Below the pieces are notes generated by a model that searched no databases, was not told the DNA's origin, and worked only from the letters and a program-made list of their open reading frames with translations. DNA of 64,000 nt from Enoplosus armatus (lineage: Eukaryota > Chordata > Actinopteri > Centrarchiformes > Enoplosidae), in contig NC_092196.1 of the NCBI RefSeq assembly GCF_043641665.1, forward strand, positions 19,319,192 to 19,383,191, given 5' to 3'. Below are positions 25,456 to 38,320 of the stretch, piece by piece (positions within the stretch are counted from its first letter, which is position 1; each line of letters begins with the position of its first letter). Both the position numbers and the translations under genes were made by a program.

Positions 25456-25944
25456 GAGGAAGACAGGAACAGGATACAGATTACAATATAGTGAGCAAGA
25501 CACTAAAGCCTGCTCAGTGGAAATCATTATCAAGCCATAAGAAATTATTGAATTCCTTTATTTTGTAGTAATATAGGTATAATGCATAATGTCTATAATG
25601 CTATATGCAGTTGTACACAGACACAACAACTTTTTACAGTGATTATTAATATATATATATAAATATAACGATAAGGGCATTCTTCCTGGTGTATAAACAA
25701 ATAATGAATGACACAATAGTAAAACACAGTTGTAATAATATAAATTATTTCTTATTTATATTATTTAACACCTAGAATAGTCTTATATCTGTGTACAACT
25801 ACATTGTAGTGTGTTATAAAACATTTCTTTAAGGTTTATATAGTTACATCCTTTATATAGTTATATGCTTATAAATGCTAAATAGGAGAACTTAAAGTAT
25901 TACCATAATATATGCATGTGTACACACATGCTCAGTGTCTCTCC

Positions 25945-25948
<4 letters not shown>

Positions 25949-25994
<46 letters not shown>
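25949..25994 (+). repeat. (CA)n microsatellite
   Basis: About 46 bp of uninterrupted CA dinucleotides. Confidence 0.95.
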
Positions 25995-25996
<2 letters not shown>

Positions 25997-26411
25997 TTAA
26001 GTTATGGTGCCAATTTCTTAATCATGTTTGACAGTGAGGTTTTCCTCATATGGAAATATCCATTAGTCTGTCTCTCTTGATGCAGCACAGATTCCTTTAG
26101 ATGCTTTATTGAGAGAGACAGATGTGAATTATTTTCTCTTCTATGATGCCAAACCTTCTTTAGAATATATTACGGTACTTATTAAGGAAAGCAAAATTGT
26201 ACATTAGGTCCTAAAGCCAATTTAATCATCTCAGTGTTTGATAGTTTACTTAACCACTTTAGTTTCTGTGTAGATGGTTTATAAAGAGACTGTAAGAGAC
26301 CCTTATAAAGGGTTTACAACTAATGACTTCATTCATTAATAAATAATGTACAAATGCTTCACGGGTTATGTTACAAACCATAAAAAAACAAATCTTTGGT
26401 TGCCAGGTTGT

Positions 26412-26552
26412 GAAAGAGACCACAAAGAGATACAAACGACCACAGACGCAAACGAACAACAAAGATAGGCAAAACAACTACAAAGATACACAAAATGACC
26501 ACAGAGAAACAACCACAAAGAGACAGAAATGACTGCAAAGAGACAAACAAGA
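26412..26552 (+). repeat. AAAGAGAC-type degenerate minisatellite, copy 1
   Basis: Imperfect units of about 20-25 bp built on ACAAAGAGACACAAAATGAC, e.g. CCACAAAGAGATACAAACGA and CAAAATGACCACAGAGAAAC. Related arrays lie at 40590-40675 (reverse) and 51428-51530. The open frames on both strands here reflect the low-complexity sequence. Confidence 0.75.
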
Positions 26553-27099
26553 GAAAGTGGCTGCGTGGTTTGTGTCTCTTTCAGTCTGGGGGTCTTGCTC
26601 GTATGTATGAGGGTTGGGGGGGCCTTGTACATGTCTGTGTACAGGGTCTCATTGTCTCGTAATCTGTCCATGGCTGTGGACTGTTTGGAGCTATTGTTTG
26701 ATACTAGAATATGTAATGTAGTTTATTTGGCATTCATTTATTACACTGAATAACTCATGTGCAGTTTATTATTAATGAGAAGCGCAGCTTTAATTTAGAG
26801 TATTAACACATTTTTAGTCATCTCATAAATGTGCCCCCCTCTCTTTAAATGTGTACCCCAGTCTGTCCCCGACTCTGAAGCCTTTACACCAGCCTCTGTG
26901 AGTAATTAAGGCCATTTAGGGGATATTGTGTTTGGATTATTGGCTGTGATGCTGTCAGAAACGATCACAAGTGATGGGAGACACACGGACGCTTGACAGC
27001 CACTCATTGATTCACAGTCATTTCGTCCACAGGTTGGACAGTCCATAAAGATCACCGACCCTCGTGTACAAAAACAACACATCCACTCTTTAAACTTAC

Positions 27100-27350
27100 C
27101 TTGACGCTGAGACTTTTCAACACGCGGTCTCGTCCGGTGAATTAGGATTTATTGATGAAACGACGGAGACGAGCAGCTGCACTCGGTTTATTCCCCGTCA
27201 GGACGTCTTTTATTTTCATCCTCCGCCGTGAAACAGTCCGCTCCGGTCCTCCGGTGTGTTTCTCGGTGAGTTTTTCCTCCGTCTGTTCCCGGACTGACTG
27301 ATGCACTGAAAGTCAGCAGCGCAACATTATAACTGATGGCAGGTCGCTCC
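27100..27350 (-). promoter_or_regulatory. CpG-rich candidate first exon/promoter, possibly sstr3
   Basis: Unlike its AT-rich surroundings, this patch is rich in CG (GACGGAGACGAGCAG, CCGGTCCTCCGG). On the minus strand it ends in a perfect-looking donor, GTCAAG followed by gtaagttta, with GT at 27099-27098. That fits a noncoding first exon transcribed leftward, and the next minus-strand gene with an unexplained acceptor is sstr3 (13602). A TATAATG-like word occurs near 27329 on the minus strand. The link to sstr3 is inference; it could be an unrelated transcript. Confidence 0.45.
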
Positions 27351-27461
27351 GTCTCTTGCTTGTAACTAGGTAACAGCTCTGCCTGCTGCACGGAGTCAAG
27401 TAGGAGGTGTTAAAATCCTATAGTGTGTGTGTGAGGCTCATTCCCAGTGTGTGCACTGTCT

Positions 27462-27480
27462 CTGTGTGTGTGTGTGTGTG
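27462..27480 (+). repeat. Short (TG)n microsatellite
   Basis: About 19 bp of TG dinucleotides. Confidence 0.8.
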
Positions 27481-27769
27481 TTCTGTGACAAGCCTGAAGA
27501 ACCATTAAAGGCTGGAGGGGTTCCACTTAGAACATTTGTGCTGCTACAAAGCGAGTAAGAAATGTATGAGGCATTTTTATAAAGCGACACTTAGTTATCC
27601 AAAGTTATAATCCCTCTTTATAATACTTACACTGTCTATATAGTAGTTTTCAATGTTAGTGGCGGAGTCCGCCATTCCTGTGCCGGATTCATATTGCCTT
27701 CATACACATGAGGGGATTCACAGGTAATGAGGCAGCATGTTATCCAGGTCACTGTTTTTAATTACACTC

Positions 27770-28020
27770 AGTTGCCAGTTTATTAGGTACACCTAGCTGA
27801 TACTAATGCAGTCTAATAGGCCTACAGCAGTCCTAGCCTGGGAACCAAACAAATCTGCGAGCTCATGTTTTATTTGCTCTGGCAGATGCGCCAGGCCCCC
27901 CTCCTGTTCAGAAAGATTTCCAGCGTCCAGAGGCATTTCGGTCTGTGCTCTTTGATGACGCGTCTTGGAAATCCAAAATGAACAAATGTTGACAGTCTTG
28001 CAATAAATTCTCCTTCATTA
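27770..28020 (+). mobile_element. Repeat with TTTATTAGGTACACCTAGCT end
   Basis: The segment starts CAGTTGCCAGTTTATTAGGT, then ACACCTAGCTGATACTAATG and CAGTCTAATAGG, a terminal motif I recognise from a dispersed fish repeat. It ends near TCTTGCAATAAATTCTCC. No coding; the boundaries are approximate. Confidence 0.5.
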
Positions 28021-29856
28021 ACGCTATGATGTTCAGTTTTTGTTTAAACTGTTTTAGAGAGGTGTTGATTCAACAGTATCCCATTTATATCAGTGAGGGT
28101 AGACTAAATAACAGAAACACCTCTCCGTATAATATAATATCAGTGGTGGAGGAAGTACTCAGATCTTTGACTTACGTCTGTCTCACTGATATCAGCCTCA
28201 CTACATCAGAGCCGTAGGAGCTAACTGCTAATGCTAAACCAAACATTTCCTACTGCTGCTGTTTCACATTAAAAGCATTCAACTCATGAATCTCAGGGTG
28301 ACTTTTATTGAGAAGCAGTCATTTGTCACTCCAGTTAGCACTGACCACGACAGTTCGTCAGAATCAGTTGGCTTTTGATTGAATTTAGACAGCGAGACAG
28401 CGATGGGGTTTTGGGATGGGGTCTCTTTCACATCTGTGTTGTCTGCTTACGAGTTAAACACCCATATCTGTGTCTGCAGTGGACCAGGAGATGACATTTA
28501 TATCAACGTCTTTGACACATTGTGGGTTCAGTGGCAATCCAGTGTATTTCCCAAAATATCAGGTTGTCCCTTTAATCTGATGTACCGTCTATAATTTGCG
28601 TTAGACGTCTTTTGAGTTATTACATTTCCATGTGCAACAGCTTCTTTAAAAAATTATATTTTTCCATGTGAACCTGTAATCTGAGTTTGTGCAGTTATAA
28701 TACAACATAATAACCAAATAATAATAAAAGTAAAGTTTATTGTCTTTCAGAAACAACTCAAGCAATTTAAAACACAATCTCAGAAAACTAATAATGCGAA
28801 AAACGGTATAAAATGAAAAACAAATAAAATCAGAAGCAGAAATGCATATAACTAATATGTATATATAATAATATAACAAAATATGTAATTAAATCTCTTC
28901 CAGATGAGTTGATTGTGATTTGGATTTTAAAAACCCTGGTTGGAAGTAATCCTGAAAGTCTATATACGTACATATTTATCGTAATAGACCTTATGGTGTT
29001 AATAGCTAAAATGTAGTCGCTTGTTTTAGCTCCACCATCTTTCAGGCTCTCAGGTTCGGAAACTCTCAGAAGCCTAAAATTGATAAAAGACAGTGAAAAT
29101 AATTTCATTTTATTTGGTTTCGGCCATTTTTATAAGATAATTCGAACACTCTTTCCTTCTATCCAGATTCATATAGTAGGTCAGTGTTTATGTCGTACTT
29201 AACGATAACTCTGACTTTAACCAAAGGTTTTCTTTATAAGCTGCCATGAGGACAAGTCTTCAAAAATCTGACACATTTCAAACTGTTGTTTCCTAATGTC
29301 CTCATGCAATATTTTCAGTCTGATCCGTCTGTTCTCTGTTCTCTCAGCTGATATTCTATAATTCGGTTCTTGAAAAAGCAATAAAAAAACAATAAAGATA
29401 TCATGCACATCAAATGTTGCTGAGATTGCTGACAATCCGGTTAAAATTGTTTTTAGCGCTGGTGATAGATAAGAGAAGACATTCTTTATTATAGCTTTTG
29501 CTTTTTTACGTCTCTGTATATATGAGAGTACTTTACAGCCTGTCGACTGCTATTGCTCCTGCTTTGTTGCTGCAGATCTGGCTGATTGGTGCCACGGGTC
29601 TCGTAAAGCAGATGTGTCTTCAACATTTTCCTTTTAGATGTATAGACTGAGGAACAGTGCTGCAGCAGATCAATAGATATGTGCCAAAGTCGCCCTCACT
29701 CACATCGCACACTATTATCACTTCTCCCATGCTTTTACAAACAGACCGCTCTCTGCTATAAAGGATTTCTCTTCCTTCAAGGCTACAAAGGAGGCCTTTG
29801 CTGTCGTCAAAATGGCCATGACAACAGGGACGATCAGCCCATCTGTTGCTGCAACA

Positions 29857-29861
<5 letters not shown>

Positions 29862-29889
<28 letters not shown>
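29862..29889 (+). repeat. (TG)n microsatellite
   Basis: About 28 bp of TG dinucleotides; it produces chance frames rich in Cys/Val or Thr/His. Confidence 0.9.
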
Positions 29890-30734
29890 GTCTGCCAGAT
29901 GAAGATTCATTCCACATTTCACATAAAATCCACATTACATAAGTGTGTAGTGAACACAGACAGTTATAGAAAGTATGTCCTGCATGAGAAGGGTGGACGT
30001 CTGTTAGCGCACGAAGAGAAACACTTTCCTTCTTGTTTATTTATAAAACCTCTCAACAAACTGCCTTTGTTTTTTTTGTTTTTTTATCAGTTTAGAAATA
30101 TCTTTTGAGGATAATTCATGTATCAGTGCTGAATGAGGGACGTCAACAGTAAGTAGACTGCATGTAGAAGATATTAGACTTGAATCGTAAGTAGCACCGC
30201 ATCTTAAAAATCCCATCACATTTATGTGTTTTTGTGATCAACATAGATTTAATGGAAGAACGACAATAAAGGATAATGACTGTGTGAGTGTCTCTCATAT
30301 TTTGCACAGTTAGTGTGCAAACATTAAACGGCATCACCATGAAACAATAACATGAAAATAATTAACACCTGTGGTTACCGTGGTAACAGACACTCCTTGA
30401 GCAGCTATTTTTTTCAGGAATACAAGAAAAGAGCAACTGGTACGTTGGCTGAAAAGGGCAAACATGCTACAAAGGCCCAAATCATTTACATTAAGAAACA
30501 CATGAGAAAATCCAAAACAAAAACACCGACGGAAAGTGCAAATGAAAACACCAAAACAAATACATGAGCAGTAAACACACCGCAAATACAGAAACGTTGC
30601 AAAGTCAAAAACACACAAACCCTTAAATCAAAGGCAACAGAAAAACGCTGCATATCCAGTCAACACGATGGAAGTACTCCAGCCTCTAGGGGGAGCGCCG
30701 AGTGGAACAGACATACAGAAAGTGTATGTCTGTA

Positions 30735-31175
30735 TTATGTGGCTCCTTAAAGTGCTGCTGCTAGTTAATAAATCACTCAGTAATCTCGGGCCAATATACA
30801 TTTCTGATCACCTTGAAGAATATAAACCCAGAAGGACTCTGAGATCTTAAGGCAGTCTGCTGATAGACCCTCGAGTCAGAATCAAACAGAGTGAAGCTGC
30901 TTTTAGCTGCGATGCTGCACACAGATGGAAACAACTTCCTGATGATCCCAAATGCACCCCAACTCTAGCCACATTCAAATTCAAATTCATTCTAAATGTT
31001 CTCCTGTGCCTTTGATTGATTGGTTACTAAAGTGCAGTATGAAGGAATCACATATTCCAGGAATTCACAGCGAGACCCCAGTGGTCAGATGGCCCTGCCA
31101 GATAAAATCAAATCTATCTAATTATTCAGGCTGGAGCCAGCAGAAGATATCATTACTATAGCTTTTGTATTGCAC
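30735..31175 (+). pseudogene. Degraded 3' end of a non-LTR retrotransposon ORF2
   Basis: One reading frame from about 30740 to the stop at 31013-31015 has a single internal stop (30848-30850). It reads as the C-terminal tail of a fish LINE reverse-transcriptase protein: KSLSNLGPIYISD, YKPRRTLRS, then after the stop LLIDPRVRIKQSEAAFS, AAHRWKQLPDD and TLATFKFKF. The pattern LGPxYISD / YxPxRxLRS / LLxxPRVRxK / AAxxWxxLP / FKxxL is characteristic of these proteins. The catalytic FADD region and 5' part are absent, so this is a 5'-truncated dead copy. Clade (L2/Rex-like) is a guess. Confidence 0.75.
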
Positions 31176-32154
31176 TTTTTATTATGTACCACCCATGTGT
31201 AGAGTGGGAGCGGCACAACACCTCAGGGAATGGACTCCTACAGCATCAGAAAGGTCATGAACAGTGCCCACGTCCTTCCTGCCTGCCTTCATCCTTACAA
31301 ATAACATCGCTGTAAATGGCAAACCAGTTCCCTAAAGAAAAAAAAATGAGAGTCAATGAAACTGTCAAATTAAACACCCTCTGAATGCCTTTTCAGCCTG
31401 CTAATGCGGATGTCAGAGTCTTTGTTTCCACCTTAGGTTCATCGCAGATGCAATGTTTGTTTAATTAAATTGGCATCCTCAGAAGAGAGGGAGATCGGCA
31501 TGGCGAGTGTACGTGAGAGATTATTAGATTTAATGTCAGGCGGATGAGGACTCAACATATAAAGCGTCATATCTCAGAGTGGGAGTGGCTCTTTGACTTT
31601 TAGCTATTTAGCCATTTAGTTCTGCATAAACTTTGATGAGTCAGACGTGAATGATGAGGTGTGGGGGCGAATGCTGAGCCAAAACAAAAAGAGGATCTTC
31701 TTAATGAGATCTGTCTAATGGCCTTCAAGGCCTTGGCAATCCATCCATTAGTTTTTAGTCTTAAGGTTTAACATTTTACTGCTTCACAGGGGTGGAAAGT
31801 AAAAAAAAAAAAGTGCATTTACAGAAGTTCTGTGCAATTTTAAGGTACTTTTAAGGTGTTAGCCCCTTTCAGGACAGTAACCCCTTTAATCTGATGGTAA
31901 TTTAACATGCCTCTGTCTAAATAAGCAATACTGGTAGCTTTAATATAAGACTCACAACAGCAATCTTACTAGATAGTACCGAGACACATTATCACTTTCA
32001 ACAAGGCAAGTCTGAATTGATTAATGTGAGATAAAACATGCAGAGAGAGATAAAATGTCTTGTACTGCCTTCTGAGATCACTGTAATAAATGCATTACCT
32101 CAGTTCTTCTCAGATCAAATCAGTCTATAAAAACATTATATACGTAAATGCTTA

Positions 32155-32385
32155 TAAATTGATGCATCAGTCTTAGTCTACTAATGAAATATAATATTTT
32201 TTCAGTTAAGGGGGACTTTACTGCACAACCATTACTTTTACTGCTGATACTTAAGTCAGTTTCCTGATAATACTTCTGTACTTTTATTGCAGGACATTTA
32301 CTTGTTATCGAGTATTTGTCCATTATTGTACTTGTACTTTTACCTAACTGAAGGATTTGAATACATCTTCAACTATGCTGCTTCA
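32155..32385 (+). repeat. GTACTT-rich dispersed element, right part
   Basis: TACTTCTGTACTTTTATTGC, TTATTGTACTTGTACTTTTA and GAAGGATTTGAATACATCTT correspond to the right half of the copy at 5995-6520. A related start (GGGTGGAAAGTAAA) is near 31790. Confidence 0.55.
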
Positions 32386-32794
32386 TTGCAGAGCAGGAAA
32401 TGGCAGTAAACTTAAGTAAGATGGAGAGTTCTTCAGTTTAAAGGTCAACCTGAGATCAACCTGCTGAGGTGTTCTTCAACAAGACACTGAATCCCTGTGA
32501 GCTCCGGGACGGTGTACCCTGACCTCTGACCTTTCTATGAAGGGGGTTGACAGAGAAGAGGAGGCCTGCTTTGACATCGAAACTAGCAGGTATTCTTCTC
32601 TCAGTGTGCTGCAATCAATGAGCCCTCCGGTGATGAAACTTCTGACATTCAATAAGTACATTTGTCTGGCTCTCAGGAAGGAAGGAAAGGCAAAGGGTCG
32701 GCTTGAGGCAAAACTGAAAAGATACAAAGACAAATTGTTGTTTTCATGCTTCAGTTTTTCTATGGATTAAACAAACAAGATATAACATGTTGAG

Positions 32795-32975
32795 TTTCAG
32801 AAGTGCTGGTGAGCAGATTTTATTACCTTGGTCAGAGACAGACTAGCTGTTGCCCCGTTTCCAGTCTTTGTGCTAAGCTAAGCTAACTGCTAGCTTCATA
32901 TTATATAACAGATAGAGGGTGATATCTCTCTGCCAGATATCAGCGTATTTCCCAAAATGACCAACTATTCATTTA
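32795..32975. mobile_element. Palindromic MITE-like element, right half
   Basis: GTTTCCAGTCTTTGTGCTAA, GCTAAGCTAACTGCTAGCTT and GCGTATTTCCCAAAATGACC match the right arm of the complete copy at 8.04-8.47 kb. Confidence 0.65.
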
Positions 32976-34499
32976 AAACAAAACATTACTGATGTGTAGA
33001 TCAACCCATCAACATGGAAGATGGAGAATTAGCTTGTATTTAACCTATAGCCTATATGCTAGGCTATATAATGTATGTTAACAATCAGTATGTTTGCTTA
33101 AAATCAGTGTGGACTCAGTGATTCATGTAGATGGACACATTTAATGCTGAAGGTTTGAATTTTCTACCCTTGCTTGAGATAAAAAATAGAAACAAGGGGG
33201 AGAACATGGAATTGAAGCCTATTTTGTTTGTCTGCTATTTTCCACTTGGGCAGTTAATGGATTTCTCCCTCTATTCAAAGGATGACAATAACCAGAAGAA
33301 AGCATTTAATGCTGCACTAAAAGCAGCCTAGTTCTCCCTCGGGGATCAGTATACTAGAGTAATAATGCCCCAAAATCATATAACGATGTTAGTGATTGTT
33401 TACCAACCTGTTCTGTGATATATATGTAAGGATAAACCCATAACTAACCAGGCCAGCAACAAAGTTGGTTCACCCATCTGAACTGTATACCAGTAATCAG
33501 GAAAGCCATTCTGATCAAGCAGGAGCCCTCTCACCCCCTCCACCAATCCTTCCAGTTACTGCCATCAGGTTGATGCTACTAAAACATCATCTTACTTTGT
33601 GAGACAATAGAGTAGAATAGTTCTATCTTATTTTAACTGCTTCAATATATCTTACTAGTGAAAAGGGGCTAGAGTCAACATTTAACATTGAACTGAAATT
33701 TGAATTCCTTTTCCTAAGGAAATATAATAAATAATGATACAGCAGCTAACTAAGAGTCACATTTGGAGTAGCTAATGTCCCGGAGCTGGTTAACTGCCTG
33801 TGTGTCTGCTGGCATTAAAGTGATACTACAAACCAATGTTAGTGCAAGTCCACACAGATGTTTCACCAATCAAAATACAGCTGAACCTAAATTTCGTGCC
33901 CCCCGGAGATCATTAATGTAGGACACTGCTGTAGAAAAATGTGTCAAACTTGAATAGCTTTTATTACTATTCTGACCAAATAAGTACACAAGCAAAAACA
34001 CATTTTAATTTTAGTTCGATTAGACAAGATTTGAGTCCATCTTTCACTCGATATGTTTGCTCACTGTTGTTCAGGAGACAGTTTGTCCAAATTGTAATTA
34101 ATCTCTGTCTGTGGGTATAAAAACCCACCAGACCTCACATCGACATTTCATTTGGCAAAACTGCTCGATCTAAAGTGCCTCAGTGGGTATAAGACTCATC
34201 TTTCTTGCAGACAGACTTTGTGATTTGGATTGATTATACAACCATCTTGCTTAGTTTAAAAAAACATTGTTATTATGAAAACAGATGGTTCCACCCTCAA
34301 GCTGTAACTACAAAACCCACAGGGGAAAACAATCAATCATACAATCTACCTCCAGGATAAAACACGTTGATGTCTTCTGTAATGGATGCACACATCTGTA
34401 TTATACAGTACAAGCACTGAAGAGTTGTTATACCATCTGTATGTCATACACTGTAGACTGTGGCTGTGGTATCTCTACATGATGGTGGAGTACTTTTGT

Positions 34500-34900
34500 A
34501 TCTCAGTGTTGGCCTGTTGGTCGGTCCACAAGTTTGGTGAAATGCCTATTGGATGGATTGCCGTGATATTTCGTTCAGATTCATTTATGTTGTCACGACT
34601 GATTTTGGTGATCGGCAGCAGGAGGAAGATATTTGTGGTTTTAAGTGAAATGTCTCAATAGATTTGGGGATCCCATAACTTTCCATATTGCGCCATCATC
34701 AGATCAAAAATCGTATTTATTCAATTATACTCGATTTAACGGTACATTTTTGTACTATAAAGATGCCTGAGCCAATAGTGCCCAATAATTCCAAAATATC
34801 CTCCCAACTAAACATCAACATGTTATCATTGTGAGCATGTAAGCATGCTTATGTTAGCATTTAGTTCAAAGCAACATTGGGACTAAGGCCTCAGATGCTT
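34500..34900 (+). repeat. GGTCCAGACTGAAATATCT-type dispersed repeat, copy 3
   Basis: Diverged copy: CCTATTGGATGGATTGCCGT, AGATTTGGGGATCCCATAAC, GCGCCATCATCAGATC and GTAAGCATGCTTATGTTAGC follow the family order. Confidence 0.6.
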
Positions 34901-37900
34901 CATCTGAACTGATGGTCGAATATCTTCAGAAACCACCTTTCTGATGTTGGAATTGTGGGAGTGGCTGTAGTCACTGTAGTAATTTCTGTACCTTTCTGGA
35001 ATTTTGTCACTATTGATAAGACCCACTCATACAGTCTTGTTGGATGCAGTTACATATAACATCATACTTATTTTTAGTTACATGATTTGTGCCCACTAGT
35101 CTGTCAGTCAAGTCCCAGCTCCTCCTATACTCCCAGACATGAAAATGAAATCAAAGCTACATCTCGTGTGTCTGTGTATTCAGGTGTAGTGGCTGCTCAT
35201 GCTGAGTGCTTATCATTCGCTCCTCTAAATGAAAAGGTAAAGCAGTCTCCCATGCTCCTTTTATCTGTTTTGACGGGAACCAGCTGCTACTCCGATTAGA
35301 TAAGTGCTCTTTTTTCAGGCTGTCACCTTTACAGCGCCGCTTCTTAGTTTCAGTTAATTCCAGATAGACCCGTTTGCTCTTTTGGCAGCTCTCACATGTT
35401 CAAAATGTCAAAAACACAAACGGAGGTTAACAGAGAAAAGCAAGATCAAGTAGATAGCATTAATTATGTATCTGTTAAATGAATCTTGGTATGTATCTCA
35501 TATCTGTGTCTTTTCTGTCTTTTGATTCAGAGCATGGAAACAGATATGCATGCTCCATATCACGCTTCACTACATTTCTTATATGTTTACAGTGCTCAGT
35601 CCCTTGTGGTCATATCTTCATAAAATCCCATTAATCTATGTTTCCATATGTGTAAAGACATTAAAAAATGATCACTGTTGGACATATTAAATAATTGAAA
35701 CCCCCTTGCAACATGTTTTGAGGCAGCAATGTTTCAGTAAAAACTGTTTTCTTGCTTGTATATTGCTTTATAAATGAGCTCCACAATATTTCCTTGCATG
35801 TTTTGCTCAGATACGCTCTCATTTGCTGCCAGCAGTGAAGAGGAGACGAACTCTCAGCAGACTCTGACCCTTCTTGTTCAATCTTAGAGTGTTTTTACGG
35901 CCAGGTCTGTGCATTAATTAAGTCCAGTTGTGGCCAAGACGAGCTCTTCCTTTGATGCTTGATGATTATGTGTCTTTCTTTCTCTCATTCACACAGCACC
36001 ATGAGGGGATTGCATCATCCTCTTCTTGACCTATATTGTCAATCTTATTAAAAAGGGACGCATTCTTCCTTTTATACTCCTGCTGTTGAGCTTCTGGTTA
36101 TCATGACTTGATCAATGCAAAGGTGAACTAATTAGTAACCTCTGACCTACAAGTAAGCAGGCCAGGCACGACCACTTTTGTGTATTATACCCCATTACGT
36201 AGTTAGTCACGCTCAGTCTGCATGTGTTTTCACTGTTTACTTCTTGTAATGTGTCATGGGGATCATTTTTGAGAATCACCAGTGGTAGAAGAAGTACTCC
36301 CATCATTTACTTAAGCAAAAGCGGCAATACTACGAATTACACGTTAAAAGTCCAAAATGTTATTTCTGTTTCTTTTTTTTCAAATACATAAACACAACAC
36401 AACACAAATTATCGCAGTAAATCAAGTAAGAACAGGTAACAGGACAGAGATAACAAAACAAATCTGGGCACATGGAAGTAGCCATAACACTGTCTAACAG
36501 TGTTCGATGTGTGTGTGTGAGATGTAGTGAGATGAGAACAGAGTGTGTAGAAGTGCATGAACTTGCTGAACTTCTGTGGCTGCTCTCCAGTCTTTCATTC
36601 AGCGACAGTTGTGTCATTAGGAATCAGCGTTTTATTACTGAAACACCACTGATGAATTTGAACTCGGTCACATCCACACTCAAAGGCAAAAGTAATACGC
36701 AGAGGCAAATGTCTCTCCCAGATGTGAATGCTGAAAATAAGACATTAATGAGACACACAGTTACTGCTTCTTCCTGTCAACAATTTGCAGAGACATTGTG
36801 AGATCTGAGAAGGGAGGATCAAACTGTTGATTGTGGAGACACAATCCTCACATAATTTAACGTAAAGCCATAACACAGGGCACAAGCCACTCCTGAAAAT
36901 CGAGTTATTCTCAAAATACCAAAGCAGAGTTGGTCATATTTAATATTGGTTTTAGACATATTGCCGTCCTGAGACTCCACAATGTTTTACTGCAGTCCTG
37001 TATCAGCAGGGATCTGTGTGTGTGAACTCAAATGTACTTTATTTAACAAAAGTTCTGAATATTTCTCCAACTGTCCGTCACACAACATTGCCTATGGGAA
37101 AATGAATGGGACTTTTACTTCGTTAACCAGGGGCGCTTGTACTTCACAAGTACTTCACATGACATGCGAGAGACAGATTTAAAGTAGCAGAGGCCGCGAT
37201 GTCCTGACCTTTAATCCCTTGTATTGGCCAGAAATAGTGTCTTTTCTTTCTGTTTTAAGTCTGTTGTCTCCAAGCTTAAACTGAGATAACTGAATACATT
37301 TAAAAAACTGATAGAACATGTGTTGTGATTCAACTGAGGGAAAGATAATTCACATTTTAGACCCAGCAACAGCAGCACAGCCACCTACACTGAATACAAG
37401 CTCAAAAGAGGAATGAAACATTCCTGATCATCTTGACATAGTTTTCTACATCTGAAGCTACTGAAACATTGCACAAATGACACTCAGTGATTCAGCAAAC
37501 AGTCATAAATACTGAGCTGTTTAGGGGCATTCAACAGTCCCCTCTGAAAATTACTGTTTCACAGCCTCCACGCTGAATAGTGATTGTGAAGAGTCCATGA
37601 GAACCAAGTTTATTTCTGTCTAAGTGCTTTGAAACCTTCAGTCAATGAATCGCTCTGAATGCTAAACAACATTCACTTCAGGGTTTCGGGCTCGTCAGTC
37701 TTTGAGTGATGAGTAACAGCCAGGTTGTGTTTGGAGGTGGATGTGTTCGTCACTGTCATACAAGTACACAAATTGTTTTGTTTGACACTTCACTATCATC
37801 CAAGGACGAGGAACTGTTCTGTAGAAAATAAATAAACTCATTGGTTGAATCAAATATCAGAAGGCAGGGCTGCAGAAACTGACGTTTTGTTGCTGTTGAT

Positions 37901-37984
37901 GATGTTTTTACATTTTGGTAACTGTGAAGATAGAAAGTCAAAGAAATATGTCGTCAAGATATGAATAAAATGTATAAATGGAAA

Positions 37985-38320
37985 TCATATTTTTAGCCAT
38001 CCTAGCAGTGCGGCTCTAGGGACTGCAAGGTCGGTCGGTTGGTCCGCCACTTTGGTCCAGACTGAAATATCTCAACACTATTGGATAAATTGCCTTAACA
38101 TTTTCTACAAACATTCATGGTCCCCAGATGATGAATCCTCCTGACTTTGGTGACATTTGAGGTTTTTAGCGAAATGTCTCAACAACTTGAATTTGATGGA
38201 TTGCCATGAAATTTGGTTCAGACATTCATGTCCCCCTTCAGGGTGAATTGTTATAACTTTGGCTTGCCTTTAACATTTCATCTCGTCAGCAGACGTTGAA
38301 ATGCTGCCATGCATCATTTT
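37985..38320 (+). repeat. GGTCCAGACTGAAATATCT-type dispersed repeat, copy 4
   Basis: GGTCCGCCACTTTGGTCCAG, ACTGAAATATCTCAACACTA, ACATTCATGGTCCCCAGATG and GGATTGCCATGAAATTTGGT are the best-preserved family words in this window. Two half-units sit in direct order. Confidence 0.75.

Larger units (their letters stand above)
13602..27099 (-). other. Interval upstream of the sstr3 coding exon (probable 5' UTR intron)
   Basis: About 13.5 kb with no coding exon that I recognise. It contains repeats at 14.9-15.3, 15.67-15.84, 18.4-18.88, 21.5-21.64 and 23.47-23.64 kb, microsatellites at 24.5, 25.26 and 25.95 kb, and long AT-rich stretches at 19.6-21.1 kb. If the exon near 27.1 kb belongs to sstr3, this whole interval is its first intron; otherwise it is intergenic. 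Confidence 0.45.

Noticed and set aside
26259..26753. Cys/Leu-rich and other frames over the 26.4-kb minisatellite
   Set aside because: Low-complexity translation of AAAGAGAC units.
29620..29942. 100- and 87-codon frames near 29.8 kb
   Set aside because: Created by a TG/CA microsatellite giving His-Thr or Cys-Val runs.
33131..33331. 66-codon frame MDTFNAEGLNFLPLLE...
   Set aside because: No recognised family and no flanking splice evidence; length is expected by chance in AT-rich DNA.
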